Assembly (NCBI GenBank): GCA_902509805.1
Contig: CABWZL010000003.1
Span: 14,134 to 78,133, forward strand
Length of the DNA: 64,000 nt
Direction of reading: 5' to 3'
From: an uncultured Bacteroidota bacterium
GTDB lineage: Bacteria > Bacteroidota > Bacteroidia > Flavobacteriales > Flavobacteriaceae
Shown: positions 21,574-30,568 of the stretch, in pieces
Layout: each line of letters starts with the position of its first letter
Numbering within the stretch: the first letter of the stretch is position 1
Notes under the pieces: generated by a model
Seen by the model: the letters and a program-made list of their open reading frames with translations, nothing else
Told to the model about the DNA's origin: nothing
Databases searched by the model: none
Made by a program: the position numbers and the translations under genes

Positions 21574-22713
21574 ATGGAAATCAACTCAAATATTACCATA
21601 AAAGAAGTCAAAAATAGTGATGAATTAAAAGAATTTGTCATGTTTCCACATGATCTTTACAAAGACTCAAAGTATTGGGTCGCTCCTATTACAAAAGAAG
21701 AGTTAGAAGTTTTAGATAAAGAGATTAACCCCGTTTTTAATAATGCTATAGCTCATTATTTCCTAGCTTACATAGATGGGGAAATAGTTGGAAGAATCGC
21801 TGGTCTTATTAACTGGGTTGAAATTAATGATCTTAAAAAGAAAAAAGTAAGATTTGGTTGGTTTGATTTTGTTGATAATAAGGAAGTCTCAAAAGCTCTT
21901 CTTGAAAAAGTAATAGAAATTGGAACTAAAAATAATCTAGAATTCATCGAAGGACCTGTTGGTTTCTCTAACATGGATAAAGCTGGAATGCTTATAAAAG
22001 GTTTTGAGAAAAAAAATACCATGATTACTCTTTATAATCATCCATACTATAAGGATCACATGATTGAACATGGGTACAATAAGCTTGCAGAATGGGTTGA
22101 ATATGAACTTAAGATTGAAAACTATGATGATGCGCCCGAAAAAATTAAGAAATTTTCAGACTTAATATTAAAAAGATATAAGCTTAAGAAATTAAACTTT
22201 ACTAAGACTGAACAAATAGTTCCCTATGTAGATCAAATGTTCTATTTACTTGGTAAAACCTACGATAAACTTCAAACATTTGTTCCAATACAAGAATATC
22301 AGATAGATCATTACAAGAACAGATTTTTAAAATACATTAACCCTGGCTTTATAAAATGTGTTACTGATGAAAATGATGAGCTAGTAGCATTTGCAATTAC
22401 AATGCCCTCTTTCTCTAATGCTTTAAAGAAAATAAATGGTAAAGTTGATTTCATTGGTAAGTTAAGGTTACTTCATGCAAAGAACTTCAATCACAAAGGG
22501 TCTCTTTATCTTATTGGGGTTAGACCTGATTTTCAAAATAAAGGGGTTATAGCTATTCTGTTTAATGAGCTTCAAAAGTTTTACAATAAGTTTGGAATAA
22601 CAGAAGTTGAGACTAATCCTGAATTAATAGAAAATGCAGCTATTCAACAACTCTGGAAGAATTATGAGAACAATCAACATAAGAACAGAGCTACTTTTAC
22701 TAAAGTGATTTAA
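21574..22713 (+). CDS. GNAT-like acyltransferase, large Bacteroidota type
   Basis: The protein has 379 residues. The N-terminal half contains FMFPHDLY-like and FGWFDFVDN segments, and the C-terminal half carries a GNAT-like acetyl-CoA site, LIGVRPDFQNKGVIAILFNEL. Such proteins are common next to housekeeping genes in this phylum and are sometimes misannotated as GTP cyclohydrolase. The substrate is unknown. The last base of its stop is the first base of the mnmE ATG. Confidence 0.8.
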   Translation: MEINSNITIKEVKNSDELKEFVMFPHDLYKDSKYWVAPITKEELEVLDKEINPVFNNAIAHYFLAYIDGEIVGRIAGLINWVEINDLKKKKVRFGWFDFVDNKEVSKALLEKVIEIGTKNNLEFIEGPVGFSNMDKAGMLIKGFEKKNTMITLYNHPYYKDHMIEHGYNKLAEWVEYELKIENYDDAPEKIKKFSDLILKRYKLKKLNFTKTEQIVPYVDQMFYLLGKTYDKLQTFVPIQEYQIDHYKNRFLKYINPGFIKCVTDENDELVAFAITMPSFSNALKKINGKVDFIGKLRLLHAKNFNHKGSLYLIGVRPDFQNKGVIAILFNELQKFYNKFGITEVETNPELIENAAIQQLWKNYENNQHKNRATFTKVI

Positions 22714-24113
22714 TGATGTACAATGAAGGGACTATTATAGCTCTATCATCTGCTCCAGGTTCTGGTGCAATTGCTATTATAAGATTATCTGGAGAAGACG
22801 CTCTTTCTAAAACAGATTTATTCTTTAAATCTAAATCAGGAAAAAAACTTTCTGAATCTAGTGGTTACTCAATAAGTTATGGAGATTTAATAGAAAAAGA
22901 TGAAGTCATTGATGAGGTGGTAGTTAGTGTTTATAAGGCACCCTACTCCTACACTGGTGAGAATGTAATTGAAATTTCTTGTCATGGATCTAATTACATA
23001 CAACAAAGAATACTCACTCTTTTTACAGATGCTGACGTAAGACTTGCATCTCCTGGAGAATTTACCCTAAGAGCATATTTAAATAATAAGAAAGATTTAT
23101 CTCAAGCTGAAGCTGTTGGTGACTTAATTGCCTCAGAGTCAAAAGAGGAACATAGAGTAGCTATGGAACAAATGAGAGGTGGATATTCAGATGAGATTGA
23201 AGTATTAAGGGAGAAACTTATTCATTTTAAGTCACTTATAGAGCTAGAACTTGATTTCTCTGAAGAAGATGTAGAGTTTGCAGATAGAAGTGATTTAAAA
23301 ACACTCTTAAATGAATTAGAGAATAAACTATCAAGCTTAATTGACTCGTTTACCTATGGAAATGTTATAAAAGAAGGAGTAACAGTAACAATTGCTGGAA
23401 AACCTAATGCAGGAAAATCATCCCTATTAAATGCTATAGTTAATGAGGATAAGGCAATAGTGTCAAATATTCCAGGTACAACAAGGGATGCAATAGAAGA
23501 TGTAACGAATATAAATGGTGTTAAATATAGATTTATTGATACTGCAGGTATTCGAGAAACAACAGATGAGATAGAATCTATAGGTGTTGCTAGAGCAAAA
23601 AGTAAAATTGACTCCTCGAGGATACTAATTTATCTATTTGATAGGTCAGATATTACTGAAAATGAGCTAATTAATGAGGTAAAATCCTATTTAAGAGATG
23701 ATCTTCAAGTATATTTAGTTGAAAACAAAATTGATTTATTAAATAATTCTAATACAGATACTTACAAAGACAAGATAAAGTCTTTAATTAATCAGGAAAA
23801 TGTTACTTTTTATAGAATTTCAGCTCTAGATAGTGATTTAGTATCAGGATTAAAGGAATTGATCTCTAAGAATCTAAAACTATCATCTCAAAGCAATATA
23901 ATTATCACAAATTCAAGGCATCTTGAAGCTTTAAATAATTCATTGAAAGCAATTGACTCTGTAAAGAAAGGGCTAAAAGAAGGATTATCAGGTGATTTAC
24001 TTAGTATTGACCTTAATGATGCTGTTATAAACATCTCAATTATCACCGGAAAGATAGATATAGATCAAGATATCCTTGGATCGATATTCTCCAAGTTCTG
24101 TATTGGCAAATAA
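22713..24113 (+). CDS. mnmE: tRNA modification GTPase MnmE (TrmE)
   Basis: MnmE, with MnmG, installs the aminomethyl-type modification at U34 of certain tRNAs. The 466-residue protein shows the folate-binding N-terminal domain, the G1 loop GKPNAGKSSLL, G2/G3 in GTTRDAIED and DTAGIRET, and the C-terminal FCIGK, where the cysteine is functionally required. A second ATG at 22716 is also possible. Its last 18 bases recur at 39028-39045, which makes the 3' end a probable integration site. Confidence 0.96.
   Translation: MMYNEGTIIALSSAPGSGAIAIIRLSGEDALSKTDLFFKSKSGKKLSESSGYSISYGDLIEKDEVIDEVVVSVYKAPYSYTGENVIEISCHGSNYIQQRILTLFTDADVRLASPGEFTLRAYLNNKKDLSQAEAVGDLIASESKEEHRVAMEQMRGGYSDEIEVLREKLIHFKSLIELELDFSEEDVEFADRSDLKTLLNELENKLSSLIDSFTYGNVIKEGVTVTIAGKPNAGKSSLLNAIVNEDKAIVSNIPGTTRDAIEDVTNINGVKYRFIDTAGIRETTDEIESIGVARAKSKIDSSRILIYLFDRSDITENELINEVKSYLRDDLQVYLVENKIDLLNNSNTDTYKDKIKSLINQENVTFYRISALDSDLVSGLKELISKNLKLSSQSNIIITNSRHLEALNNSLKAIDSVKKGLKEGLSGDLLSIDLNDAVINISIITGKIDIDQDILGSIFSKFCIGK
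24096..24113 (+). other. Probable attL: 3' end of mnmE
   Basis: The 18 bases TTCTGTATTGGCAAATAA encode FCIGK-stop. They recur at 39028-39045 with two substitutions. The mnmE (thdF/trmE) 3' end is the known attachment site of SGI1-type islands, so this is read as the left boundary of an island. Confidence 0.65.
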
Positions 24114-24215
24114 TTGTCTCTTCTAATTAGTATCTTATCTCTTATAAATAACGCTAAAGGGTCCTGTTTTCAGTACTTGCCAATGGTCGTTCTCTTGCAA
24201 GGAATTATAAGGTTT

Positions 24216-24265
24216 TCGACATTTGTAGTCGATAATAGTCGAAGACTATCGTAGAATGTAGTCGA
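24216..24265 (+). repeat. Cluster of TAGTCGA repeats next to attL
   Basis: TAGTCGA occurs three times in 40 bases, at 24226, 24236 and 24259, preceded by TTCGAC at 24215-24220. ATAGTC and GACTAT around 24235-24249 also form a 6-bp hairpin with a GAA loop. Short direct repeats about 100 bases inside an attachment site resemble integrase arm-binding sites. No repeat of this kind appears near the right end by eye. Confidence 0.4.
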
Positions 24266-24320
24266 AGATTTAAAATAACACAATGAACAATAATTTACAT
24301 TATAACCGTGGATTTTTATT

Positions 24321-26603
24321 TTAGTCCGGACTACAATTTGTAAAGTTTGGAATATTACTGGATGAGTTGAAGATTATTAGATCATGAAAATTTGAACAAT
24401 TAGTAACATTTAAAACATCCCAAGAAGCTATATTTTGATTAAATGAAGAACCCCAAAACATATATTTCATATTTATAACATTAGATATGTCCCAAGAAGA
24501 TATGTTTTGATTAAATGGAGTACCATAAAACATTCCTTCCATATTTTCAACATTGGATACATCCCATGTAGATAAATCTCCATTAAAGTCACTAAAAACA
24601 AACATATATGACATATTTTCAACATTGGATACATCCCATGAAGAAATATCTCCATTAAAGTCACTCCGAGTAAACATGTATAACATAGTTGTAACATTGG
24701 ATACATCCCAATTGGATATATCTTGATTAAAGTTACTTTCCCCAAACATAGATTGCATGTTTATAACATTAGATACATTCCATGAAGAAATATCTTGATT
24801 AAATGGAGTAGAGTAAAAGATCGAGGACATATTTATAACATTAGACACATCCCACGAAGAAATATCTTGATTAAATGGAGTATTATAAAACATTGAAGCC
24901 ATATTTGTAACATTAGATACATCCCACGAAGAAATATCTTGATTAAATGAAGAACCAAAAAACATAGATTGCATGTTTATAACATTAGATACATCCCAAG
25001 AGGACATATCTCCATTAAAATCACTTTTACTAAACATACCATTCATCATAGTAACGTTTGAAACATCCCAGTTTGAAATATTTTGATTAAATGGAGTATT
25101 ATCAAACATCAAGTACATATTAGTAACGTTTGAAACATCCCAGTTAGAAATGTCACTATTGAATGAAGAGTATGAAAACATTCCTTGCATAATAGTAACG
25201 TTTGAAACATCCCAGTTAGATACATCCCCATTAAACGGAGTAAACCTGAAAACATCCCACATGTTCGTTACATTAGATGTATTCCAACTACTTACATCCT
25301 GATTAAATTTAGAGTCTGAAAATATTCTACCCATATCAGTTAGATTTGAAACATCCCAAGAGGATATGTCTCCATTAAATGAGGTGTACATAAACATTTC
25401 AAACATAGAAGTTACACTTGACACATCCCAGTTTGAAATATCTCCATTAAAGGTTGTGTTTTTAAATAGCCTTATCATTGTTCTAACAGCACTTACATCC
25501 CAGTTTGAAATATCACTAATACCATCAGTCTGCATAAACATTTCGCTCATGTAAATTACATTTGACACGTCCCAGTTTGAAACATCTCCAGTGAAATCAG
25601 AATTTTTAAACATTCCAGTTACTTCATATACCTTTCCTAAATCCCACGACGAGATGTCTTGATTAAATTTTGAATCTGTAAACATTTCCCTCATATTAAT
25701 TAGACATGTTCCATTACTTAATGTATTACACTCTGGATTGTTTGAACTTAAGGAAACATCCCAAGAGGATATGTCTTCATTAAAATCAGATTCCTTGAAC
25801 ATCATATCAAACCTTTCAACATTACTAACGTCCCAAGAGGATATGTCTCCATTGAAATCAGATTCCTCAAACATAGATCTCATTTTCCAAACATTTGAAA
25901 CATCCCAGCTGGAGATATCACCGATTACTGATTTCTCTTTAAATAACTCATTCATATTAGTTACTTTCGAGGTTACTATATAAGTCAAATCTTGTCCGGT
26001 ATTTACCATGTTTTGAAGCTGGCTATTACTAACTACTGTATACTGCTGCCCATTGAACATTTGCTGCATACCTTCTTGAGCATCACTAATAGCCTTTATT
26101 GTAATTCCATTATCTGCTATATAAAAAAGATCAACTTCACATCCAGAAGAACTTACAAGAGAAACAGAGCTACTTGTATTCTCACATATATCTAAATCAT
26201 CTGTGATTCCATCTCCATCTGTATCTTTTTGAGATGCAGCACATCCTGTTCCGTCTACTATAGATCCTTTTGGAGTTCCTCCACACAAATCATTCACATT
26301 TAAAACACCATCTTCATCTATATCAACTTTCTCAAAATTTCCTCTAATATTTTTATCACCATCCATTGTGATTGTTACATAAAGAGAGTTACCTGTCCAA
26401 CCACCACTCCAATTCTTAAAGGAATAGAATTCATTTGGTGCTGCAACTATTGTAGCTGTTTCACCTGCATTGTAAATCCCAGAAGAAGGATTTACATAAC
26501 CACCCTCAAGAGGACTTGCTGTGACAGATAAAGTATACTTAATTGGATCTTTTTCACAAGAACTAAATAAAATAATTAGTGTAATTAATAATAGCTTTTT
26601 CAC
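24321..26603 (-). CDS. BspA-like surface lipoprotein with about 21 short repeats
   Basis: The 760-residue protein starts at GTG 26603 with a lipoprotein signal peptide (LFSSC, Cys16). Residues about 20-90 form an InlB-B-like module (SVTASPLEGGYVNPSSG...FKNWSGGW). Two calcium-binding thrombospondin-3-like segments follow (DIDEDGVLNVNDLC, DTDGDGITDDLDIC). From about residue 200 to the end come some 21 copies of a 24-residue unit around DISSWDVSNVTNM and MFxxSxFN, the DUF285/BspA-type surface repeat. No type IX sorting domain is visible at the C-terminus. It is probably exposed on the outer membrane and may bind proteins or glycans. Neighbouring units are very alike at DNA level, which suggests recent repeat expansion. 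Confidence 0.88.
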   Translation of the reverse strand: MKKLLLITLIILFSSCEKDPIKYTLSVTASPLEGGYVNPSSGIYNAGETATIVAAPNEFYSFKNWSGGWTGNSLYVTITMDGDKNIRGNFEKVDIDEDGVLNVNDLCGGTPKGSIVDGTGCAASQKDTDGDGITDDLDICENTSSSVSLVSSSGCEVDLFYIADNGITIKAISDAQEGMQQMFNGQQYTVVSNSQLQNMVNTGQDLTYIVTSKVTNMNELFKEKSVIGDISSWDVSNVWKMRSMFEESDFNGDISSWDVSNVERFDMMFKESDFNEDISSWDVSLSSNNPECNTLSNGTCLINMREMFTDSKFNQDISSWDLGKVYEVTGMFKNSDFTGDVSNWDVSNVIYMSEMFMQTDGISDISNWDVSAVRTMIRLFKNTTFNGDISNWDVSSVTSMFEMFMYTSFNGDISSWDVSNLTDMGRIFSDSKFNQDVSSWNTSNVTNMWDVFRFTPFNGDVSNWDVSNVTIMQGMFSYSSFNSDISNWDVSNVTNMYLMFDNTPFNQNISNWDVSNVTMMNGMFSKSDFNGDMSSWDVSNVINMQSMFFGSSFNQDISSWDVSNVTNMASMFYNTPFNQDISSWDVSNVINMSSIFYSTPFNQDISSWNVSNVINMQSMFGESNFNQDISNWDVSNVTTMLYMFTRSDFNGDISSWDVSNVENMSYMFVFSDFNGDLSTWDVSNVENMEGMFYGTPFNQNISSWDISNVINMKYMFWGSSFNQNIASWDVLNVTNCSNFHDLIIFNSSSNIPNFTNCSPD

Positions 26604-26809
26604 ATTATAAAATTAGTTAATAAATACGAAGAAATAAATTGTTGCATTTATATAATACTATTTATAATTTAGAAAAATTCAATTTAATTATATCTTACTT
26701 TCTAAACAAGAATATCTCCCTATAACTAATTAATAGTGTTTATAGGAGATAAGTGTTCGTGTTATTTCCCTTTCTACTATAATCTACTAATACCCATATA
26801 ATTGAGGCT

Positions 26810-26831
26810 TTTTTTATAAATTAGAGATATG
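26810..26831 (+). promoter_or_regulatory. Recurring T-tract/ATAAATTAGA leader before the protease gene
   Basis: The bases just upstream of the ATG read as a run of seven T, then ATAAATTAGAGAT. Nearly the same leader, T-run plus ATAnATTAGA or ATACATTGTA, precedes the genes starting at 38091, 40112, 42358 and 46699 on the minus strand. It may be a promoter or initiation region; no Shine-Dalgarno is seen. The rest of the 225-base gap to the divergent lipoprotein gene shows nothing else I can name. Confidence 0.45.
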
Positions 26832-28355
26832 AAAAAACTATTGATATTATTAGTGATATTTATATCATTTAATTCTTACTCTCAAAATTTTAATGGTTAC
26901 AAGTATGTATATGTTCCAGAGTTAGGGGGTTTAGAACAATATGGTCTTGAAGATCTATTTAATAAGAAAGCATATTATAATATAATTCCCTCAACTATTA
27001 AATTTTTTAAATTAAAGGGATTTCAGGTTGTTAATTCTATAGAAGAGGTAAACAATCAATGTGAAGTAATTACAGTATTAGTAACTCCATCAGTTGCTCC
27101 TAAATGGAGAGGTGAGGTAAATTTTAAAGTTTTAGATTGTGAAAAGGAAATCTATCAATTCTCTGGAGGAGATGGCTATGATGTTTGGAAAGGAACAAAC
27201 TATAATATGGCTGTAAAAAATGCTTTTGGTAATATTCCGAGTAATATTTTTAAGGATTATGTATTTGACTCCTCTTTTACTCCAGATGCTACTGGCATTC
27301 AAAACAGTGAAACTATTGAAACAGATGTTAGAAAATATTTAGATTCTAATAGACTAAATCCTGTAGAAGGAATCTGGATATTTCAAGAAAATATCACTGG
27401 GCCTTATCTTAAGGCTTCTGTAGTAAAAAATAGTTCAAGTAATCTTTATGAGGAAAAGATAATAGAATTTCTTAATGAAGATGTAAAAAAATTATATCAA
27501 AGAAATGGATTTAGAGTTGGAGATATTGTAGCTACAGGTGAGCCAATGGGAACTGATAAAATCTTTTTAATAAGACAAAAAGGTTATGATTCTTCTTATA
27601 GATGTATTCTTGAAAATAGTAGATTATTAAATTGCTCATCAAACGGTGAAGAGTTTTTTGCTATTAAAAGTTACCCCATAAATGATAATTTAAGCCCTAA
27701 ACAAGATGGCTCAAACGAATGGTCGGGAAATGGTTCGGGCCTAATAATTTCTGAATCAGGTTATATAGTTACCAATAACCACGTTATAGAAGATGCTAAT
27801 CAAATAGAAGTAGAGTTTATATTGAATGATGAAATTCAAAATTTTAATGCTGAAATTGTTCAAGTAGATAAAGTGAATGATTTAGCAATCATTAAAATAT
27901 TTGATATGAATTTTGATGGCGTTGATGACTTACCTTACAACTTTAAATCAAGATCAAGTGATGTTGGAACTACTGTTTATGCATATGGTTATCCTATGGC
28001 TCTATCGGTAATGGGGAAAGAAATTAAAGTTACAGATGGGATTATTAATTCTAAATCAGGATTTCAAGGAGATATAACTACATATCAAATAAGCGCACCA
28101 ATTCAAGGAGGTAATTCAGGAGGTCCACTATTTGATAATAAAGGAAATTTTATTGGAATTAACAGTGCTGTAATAAGAAAAGACATTGCTGACAATGTTG
28201 GTTACACAATTAAGTCGAGCTATGTATTAAATTTAATAGATGTATTGCCAAAAAGTATTGATCTACCATCAAGCAGTAAACTTGAAGCACTACCACTTAC
28301 AGAGCAAATAAAAGAAATATCAAAGTATGTTGTGTTAATTAAGATTAAAAATTAG
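26829..28355 (+). CDS. Secreted trypsin-like (HtrA/Deg-type) serine protease
   Basis: The 508-residue protein has a signal peptide (MKKLLILLVIFISFNSYSQ), a unique N-terminal region of about 280 residues and a C-terminal chymotrypsin-like domain. The triad is His318 in TNNHVIED, Asp351 in NDLAIIKI and Ser430 in QGGNSGGPL. There is no PDZ domain after the protease domain, unlike DegP. It would act in the periplasm or at the surface. Two more genes follow with the same AAATTAGAGATATG start context, suggesting a unit of three. Confidence 0.86.
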   Translation: MKKLLILLVIFISFNSYSQNFNGYKYVYVPELGGLEQYGLEDLFNKKAYYNIIPSTIKFFKLKGFQVVNSIEEVNNQCEVITVLVTPSVAPKWRGEVNFKVLDCEKEIYQFSGGDGYDVWKGTNYNMAVKNAFGNIPSNIFKDYVFDSSFTPDATGIQNSETIETDVRKYLDSNRLNPVEGIWIFQENITGPYLKASVVKNSSSNLYEEKIIEFLNEDVKKLYQRNGFRVGDIVATGEPMGTDKIFLIRQKGYDSSYRCILENSRLLNCSSNGEEFFAIKSYPINDNLSPKQDGSNEWSGNGSGLIISESGYIVTNNHVIEDANQIEVEFILNDEIQNFNAEIVQVDKVNDLAIIKIFDMNFDGVDDLPYNFKSRSSDVGTTVYAYGYPMALSVMGKEIKVTDGIINSKSGFQGDITTYQISAPIQGGNSGGPLFDNKGNFIGINSAVIRKDIADNVGYTIKSSYVLNLIDVLPKSIDLPSSSKLEALPLTEQIKEISKYVVLIKIKN

Positions 28356-28359
28356 AGAT

Positions 28360-29268
28360 ATGAGAAAACTTGTTCTACTATTACTAACCCTTTTATCATT
28401 TAATTCTTACTCTCAATATTCTGATTATTACATTAAAGGAGATATTGACATCACTTCTTCCATTAATATTTCAGGTGAAGTTGATATAAATCAAACAATA
28501 GAAACTATAGATTACGGAGCCCTTGCTCAAGCTAATGCAATTAGAGAGCAAAATAGATTAAACAGAGATATTTTTAAATATAATTTAGATAAGGATGCAG
28601 CTATAGCTATAGCAAAAAATCCAATTCTTGCCTATGATTATGGTCAAGATTATGAGTTTTTTGCAGATAATAGTTTAAGAAGAAAATATGAAACAAGAAG
28701 AAGGTGGAATATACAATATAGAGCACCTCATGAATTTTTGTTTAACAATAACTCTAAAGAATGTGATTTTTATGGACCTTGTGACAGACCAATAAGCATG
28801 TTAAATATTTCAGAGGATGGAATCAGAAGTAATATTACTCTATTAGGTTCAGTAATTAGAAAAGAAGGTGTTTTTCTAAAAAAAAATCAATTAGATTTTG
28901 ATATTGAGAAAATCTTGGAGTTTGAATCTCAAAAAGTTGGTCAACTTTCTTATTGGCAAGGAGACGAAAGTAAACCACCCACTGAATTTATTCATTATAA
29001 AGAAATAAGAAGATCTAATGTTTTTGGGGCAAGAGGTTTTATTGGGACTATTATAGTTGAAGATAAATATGAAAAAATTATAAATGATATCTATTTAGTT
29101 GATGATGTTAACAATAATGGAAAAAGAAGATTAATAATAGCTACTGTAACATATTCGGCTGACAAAAACATACAATTTGAATTACTTGAAGGAAGAAGGG
29201 CTTATTTAAAACCACTTATAGATAAAGTTATAGCCAATGCGAAACAAGACTATACTACACTTTTCTAA
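28360..29268 (+). CDS. Secreted protein of unknown function
   Basis: The 302-residue protein has a signal peptide whose hydrophobic stretch and LSFNSYSQ cleavage region are nearly the same as in the upstream protease, so this start may share ancestry with it. The mature part begins YSDYYIKGDIDITSS, carries a long charged helical section (AIREQNRLNRDIFK) and has no motif that I know. It starts 4 bases after the protease stop, with the leader AAATTAGAGATATG between, so it is likely co-expressed with the protease. Confidence 0.7.
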   Translation: MRKLVLLLLTLLSFNSYSQYSDYYIKGDIDITSSINISGEVDINQTIETIDYGALAQANAIREQNRLNRDIFKYNLDKDAAIAIAKNPILAYDYGQDYEFFADNSLRRKYETRRRWNIQYRAPHEFLFNNNSKECDFYGPCDRPISMLNISEDGIRSNITLLGSVIRKEGVFLKKNQLDFDIEKILEFESQKVGQLSYWQGDESKPPTEFIHYKEIRRSNVFGARGFIGTIIVEDKYEKIINDIYLVDDVNNNGKRRLIIATVTYSADKNIQFELLEGRRAYLKPLIDKVIANAKQDYTTLF

Positions 29269-29277
29269 ATTAGAGAT

Positions 29278-29613
29278 ATGAAATTATTGAAGATAAGAGA
29301 TAGTCTTAATTATGTTCAGAGATTTATAATTTTTGGAGTATTTTATTTGATAAGTAATTTAATAAATGGTATTGATCAAGAGGCTTCATTAGGTTTTTTA
29401 CAGATATTTGGAGGGTTTTTGATGGGTCCCTTATTACTTATTACTTTTTATCTGCTTCTTTTAATTCCTTTGACAATTTTAAATATTTTAATGGGTAACA
29501 CAAAGCTAAAAGGACTTCATAAGACTAACCTTACTTTATCTACTGTGATATTTGACCTTTCAGCAGTCTATCTTTTTGCCTCTATTTTTATTCCAGGTCT
29601 GTTTTACGAGTAA
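29278..29613 (+). CDS. Small membrane protein of unknown function
   Basis: The 111-residue protein has about three hydrophobic helices, near residues 14-30, 35-68 and 85-110. No family was recognised. It lies 9 bases after the secreted protein gene and repeats the same TTAGAGATATG start context, so it is probably the third member of the protease unit. A 123-base A+T-rich gap follows. Confidence 0.6.
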   Translation: MKLLKIRDSLNYVQRFIIFGVFYLISNLINGIDQEASLGFLQIFGGFLMGPLLLITFYLLLLIPLTILNILMGNTKLKGLHKTNLTLSTVIFDLSAVYLFASIFIPGLFYE

Positions 29614-29736
29614 TCTTTTATATCTAATTTTTAATCTTAATTTAAATATAAGTTACTTTCTATTGTAGAATGGTTAGGAAATACAAACGTATATGGATAG
29701 GAATAATTAGTAATTAATTTTTTATATTTATACACT

Positions 29737-30252
29737 ATGGGTCTTTTTAAACCATCTGAAGAACAAATTCAAAAAAAAATTCAAGCAAATATTGATGCTT
29801 TAACCCCTCATAATATAAATCCTAACTCAAAAATTATAGACTCTTTCATTGCTACTACTAATTCATCAATCGTTGCGGCTGCAGTGATAGTTAATCCTTT
29901 TTTAGCACTTGCTGTCCCAACTCGAAGATATATATATGGAATTCTTGCTGATAGTTTATTGGTAGTTCCTGAAAATCAAAAAAAATCAAAGTTTGAGTCT
30001 ATTAGAATTTTTTGGAAAGAATTAGATAAGTATAAATTAAAAATTTTAGAAAGACCAAAGCCGGTTATTGGTTCTACAAAACGAAAGTGGATAAAAATTT
30101 ATTTTGAGTTTGAAGGAAAAAAATTTACAATGGACCAAATTGAAATTACCCAAAAAGATACTGCAGGTTCAATAAAAATGGATATATATGAGGATTTTAA
30201 AAAAGCTGCAAATATAGAAATGGGTACAAATTGGGATTTTGCTAATAATTAA
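29737..30252 (+). CDS. Unknown protein with a central hydrophobic segment
   Basis: The 171-residue protein begins MGLFKPSEEQIQKKIQANID. A hydrophobic stretch at about residues 45-62 (SSIVAAAVIVNPFLALAVP) is followed by a basic, beta-rich C-terminal half with EFEGKKFTMDQIEI. No signal peptide. The pattern suggests a short membrane-associated or PH-like protein, but this is a guess. It is flanked by A+T-rich gaps and looks like a single-gene unit. Confidence 0.6.
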   Translation: MGLFKPSEEQIQKKIQANIDALTPHNINPNSKIIDSFIATTNSSIVAAAVIVNPFLALAVPTRRYIYGILADSLLVVPENQKKSKFESIRIFWKELDKYKLKILERPKPVIGSTKRKWIKIYFEFEGKKFTMDQIEITQKDTAGSIKMDIYEDFKKAANIEMGTNWDFANN

Positions 30253-30303
30253 AAAACCCTCTCTTAATTAAAAGAGTACCTACTACATTAGAAAGTAACC
30301 CAT

Positions 30304-30329
30304 ACTTAACTTAAGATTTGTTAAATTTA
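30304..30329 (+). repeat. 26-base upstream repeat, copy 1
   Basis: These 26 bases begin ACTTAACTTAAGATTTG and are identical to 33850-33875. Each copy ends 5-6 bases before a start codon (GTG 30335; ATG 33881). The copy includes CTTAAG and a TAAGATTTG box close to the phylum -7 motif, so it probably holds a duplicated promoter. Confidence 0.6.
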
Positions 30330-30334
30330 TTTTT

Positions 30335-30553
30335 GTGAAATTAAATATTTGTGAAAATAGAAAGAGGAAGGATAGACACTTCAATTATGTAGGTATGCGT
30401 ATATATGATTTAAATAATGATATACGTCGTTTAAGTCTTTCAATGAATAAGCAAAACGATGTTACTGAAAAGGATATAATTAAACGCATACATTTTAAAC
30501 TTTCTCTAATGAATAAGTATACAAGATATTTAACCAAATTAAGAAATTCTTAA
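30335..30553 (+). CDS. Small basic protein of unknown function
   Basis: A 72-residue frame starts at GTG 30335, just after the 26-base repeat shared with the HNH gene. The product is rich in Lys, Arg, Asn and Asp and looks helical (VTEKDIIKRIHFKLSLMNKYTRYLTKL). No motif recognised. The shared upstream promoter-like repeat is the main reason to accept it as a gene. Confidence 0.45.
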   Translation: MKLNICENRKRKDRHFNYVGMRIYDLNNDIRRLSLSMNKQNDVTEKDIIKRIHFKLSLMNKYTRYLTKLRNS

Positions 30554-30568
30554 ATTAGAGATGAAGTT

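Noticed and set aside
24473..24745. A second long open frame inside the BspA-like gene on the same strand
   Set aside because: It is produced by the repeat structure in another frame and has no start context or sensible domain.
24321..26603. Regular repeats that could look like a CRISPR array
   Set aside because: The units are about 72 bases, in frame, and translate to a known surface-protein repeat; there are no unique spacers between identical direct repeats.
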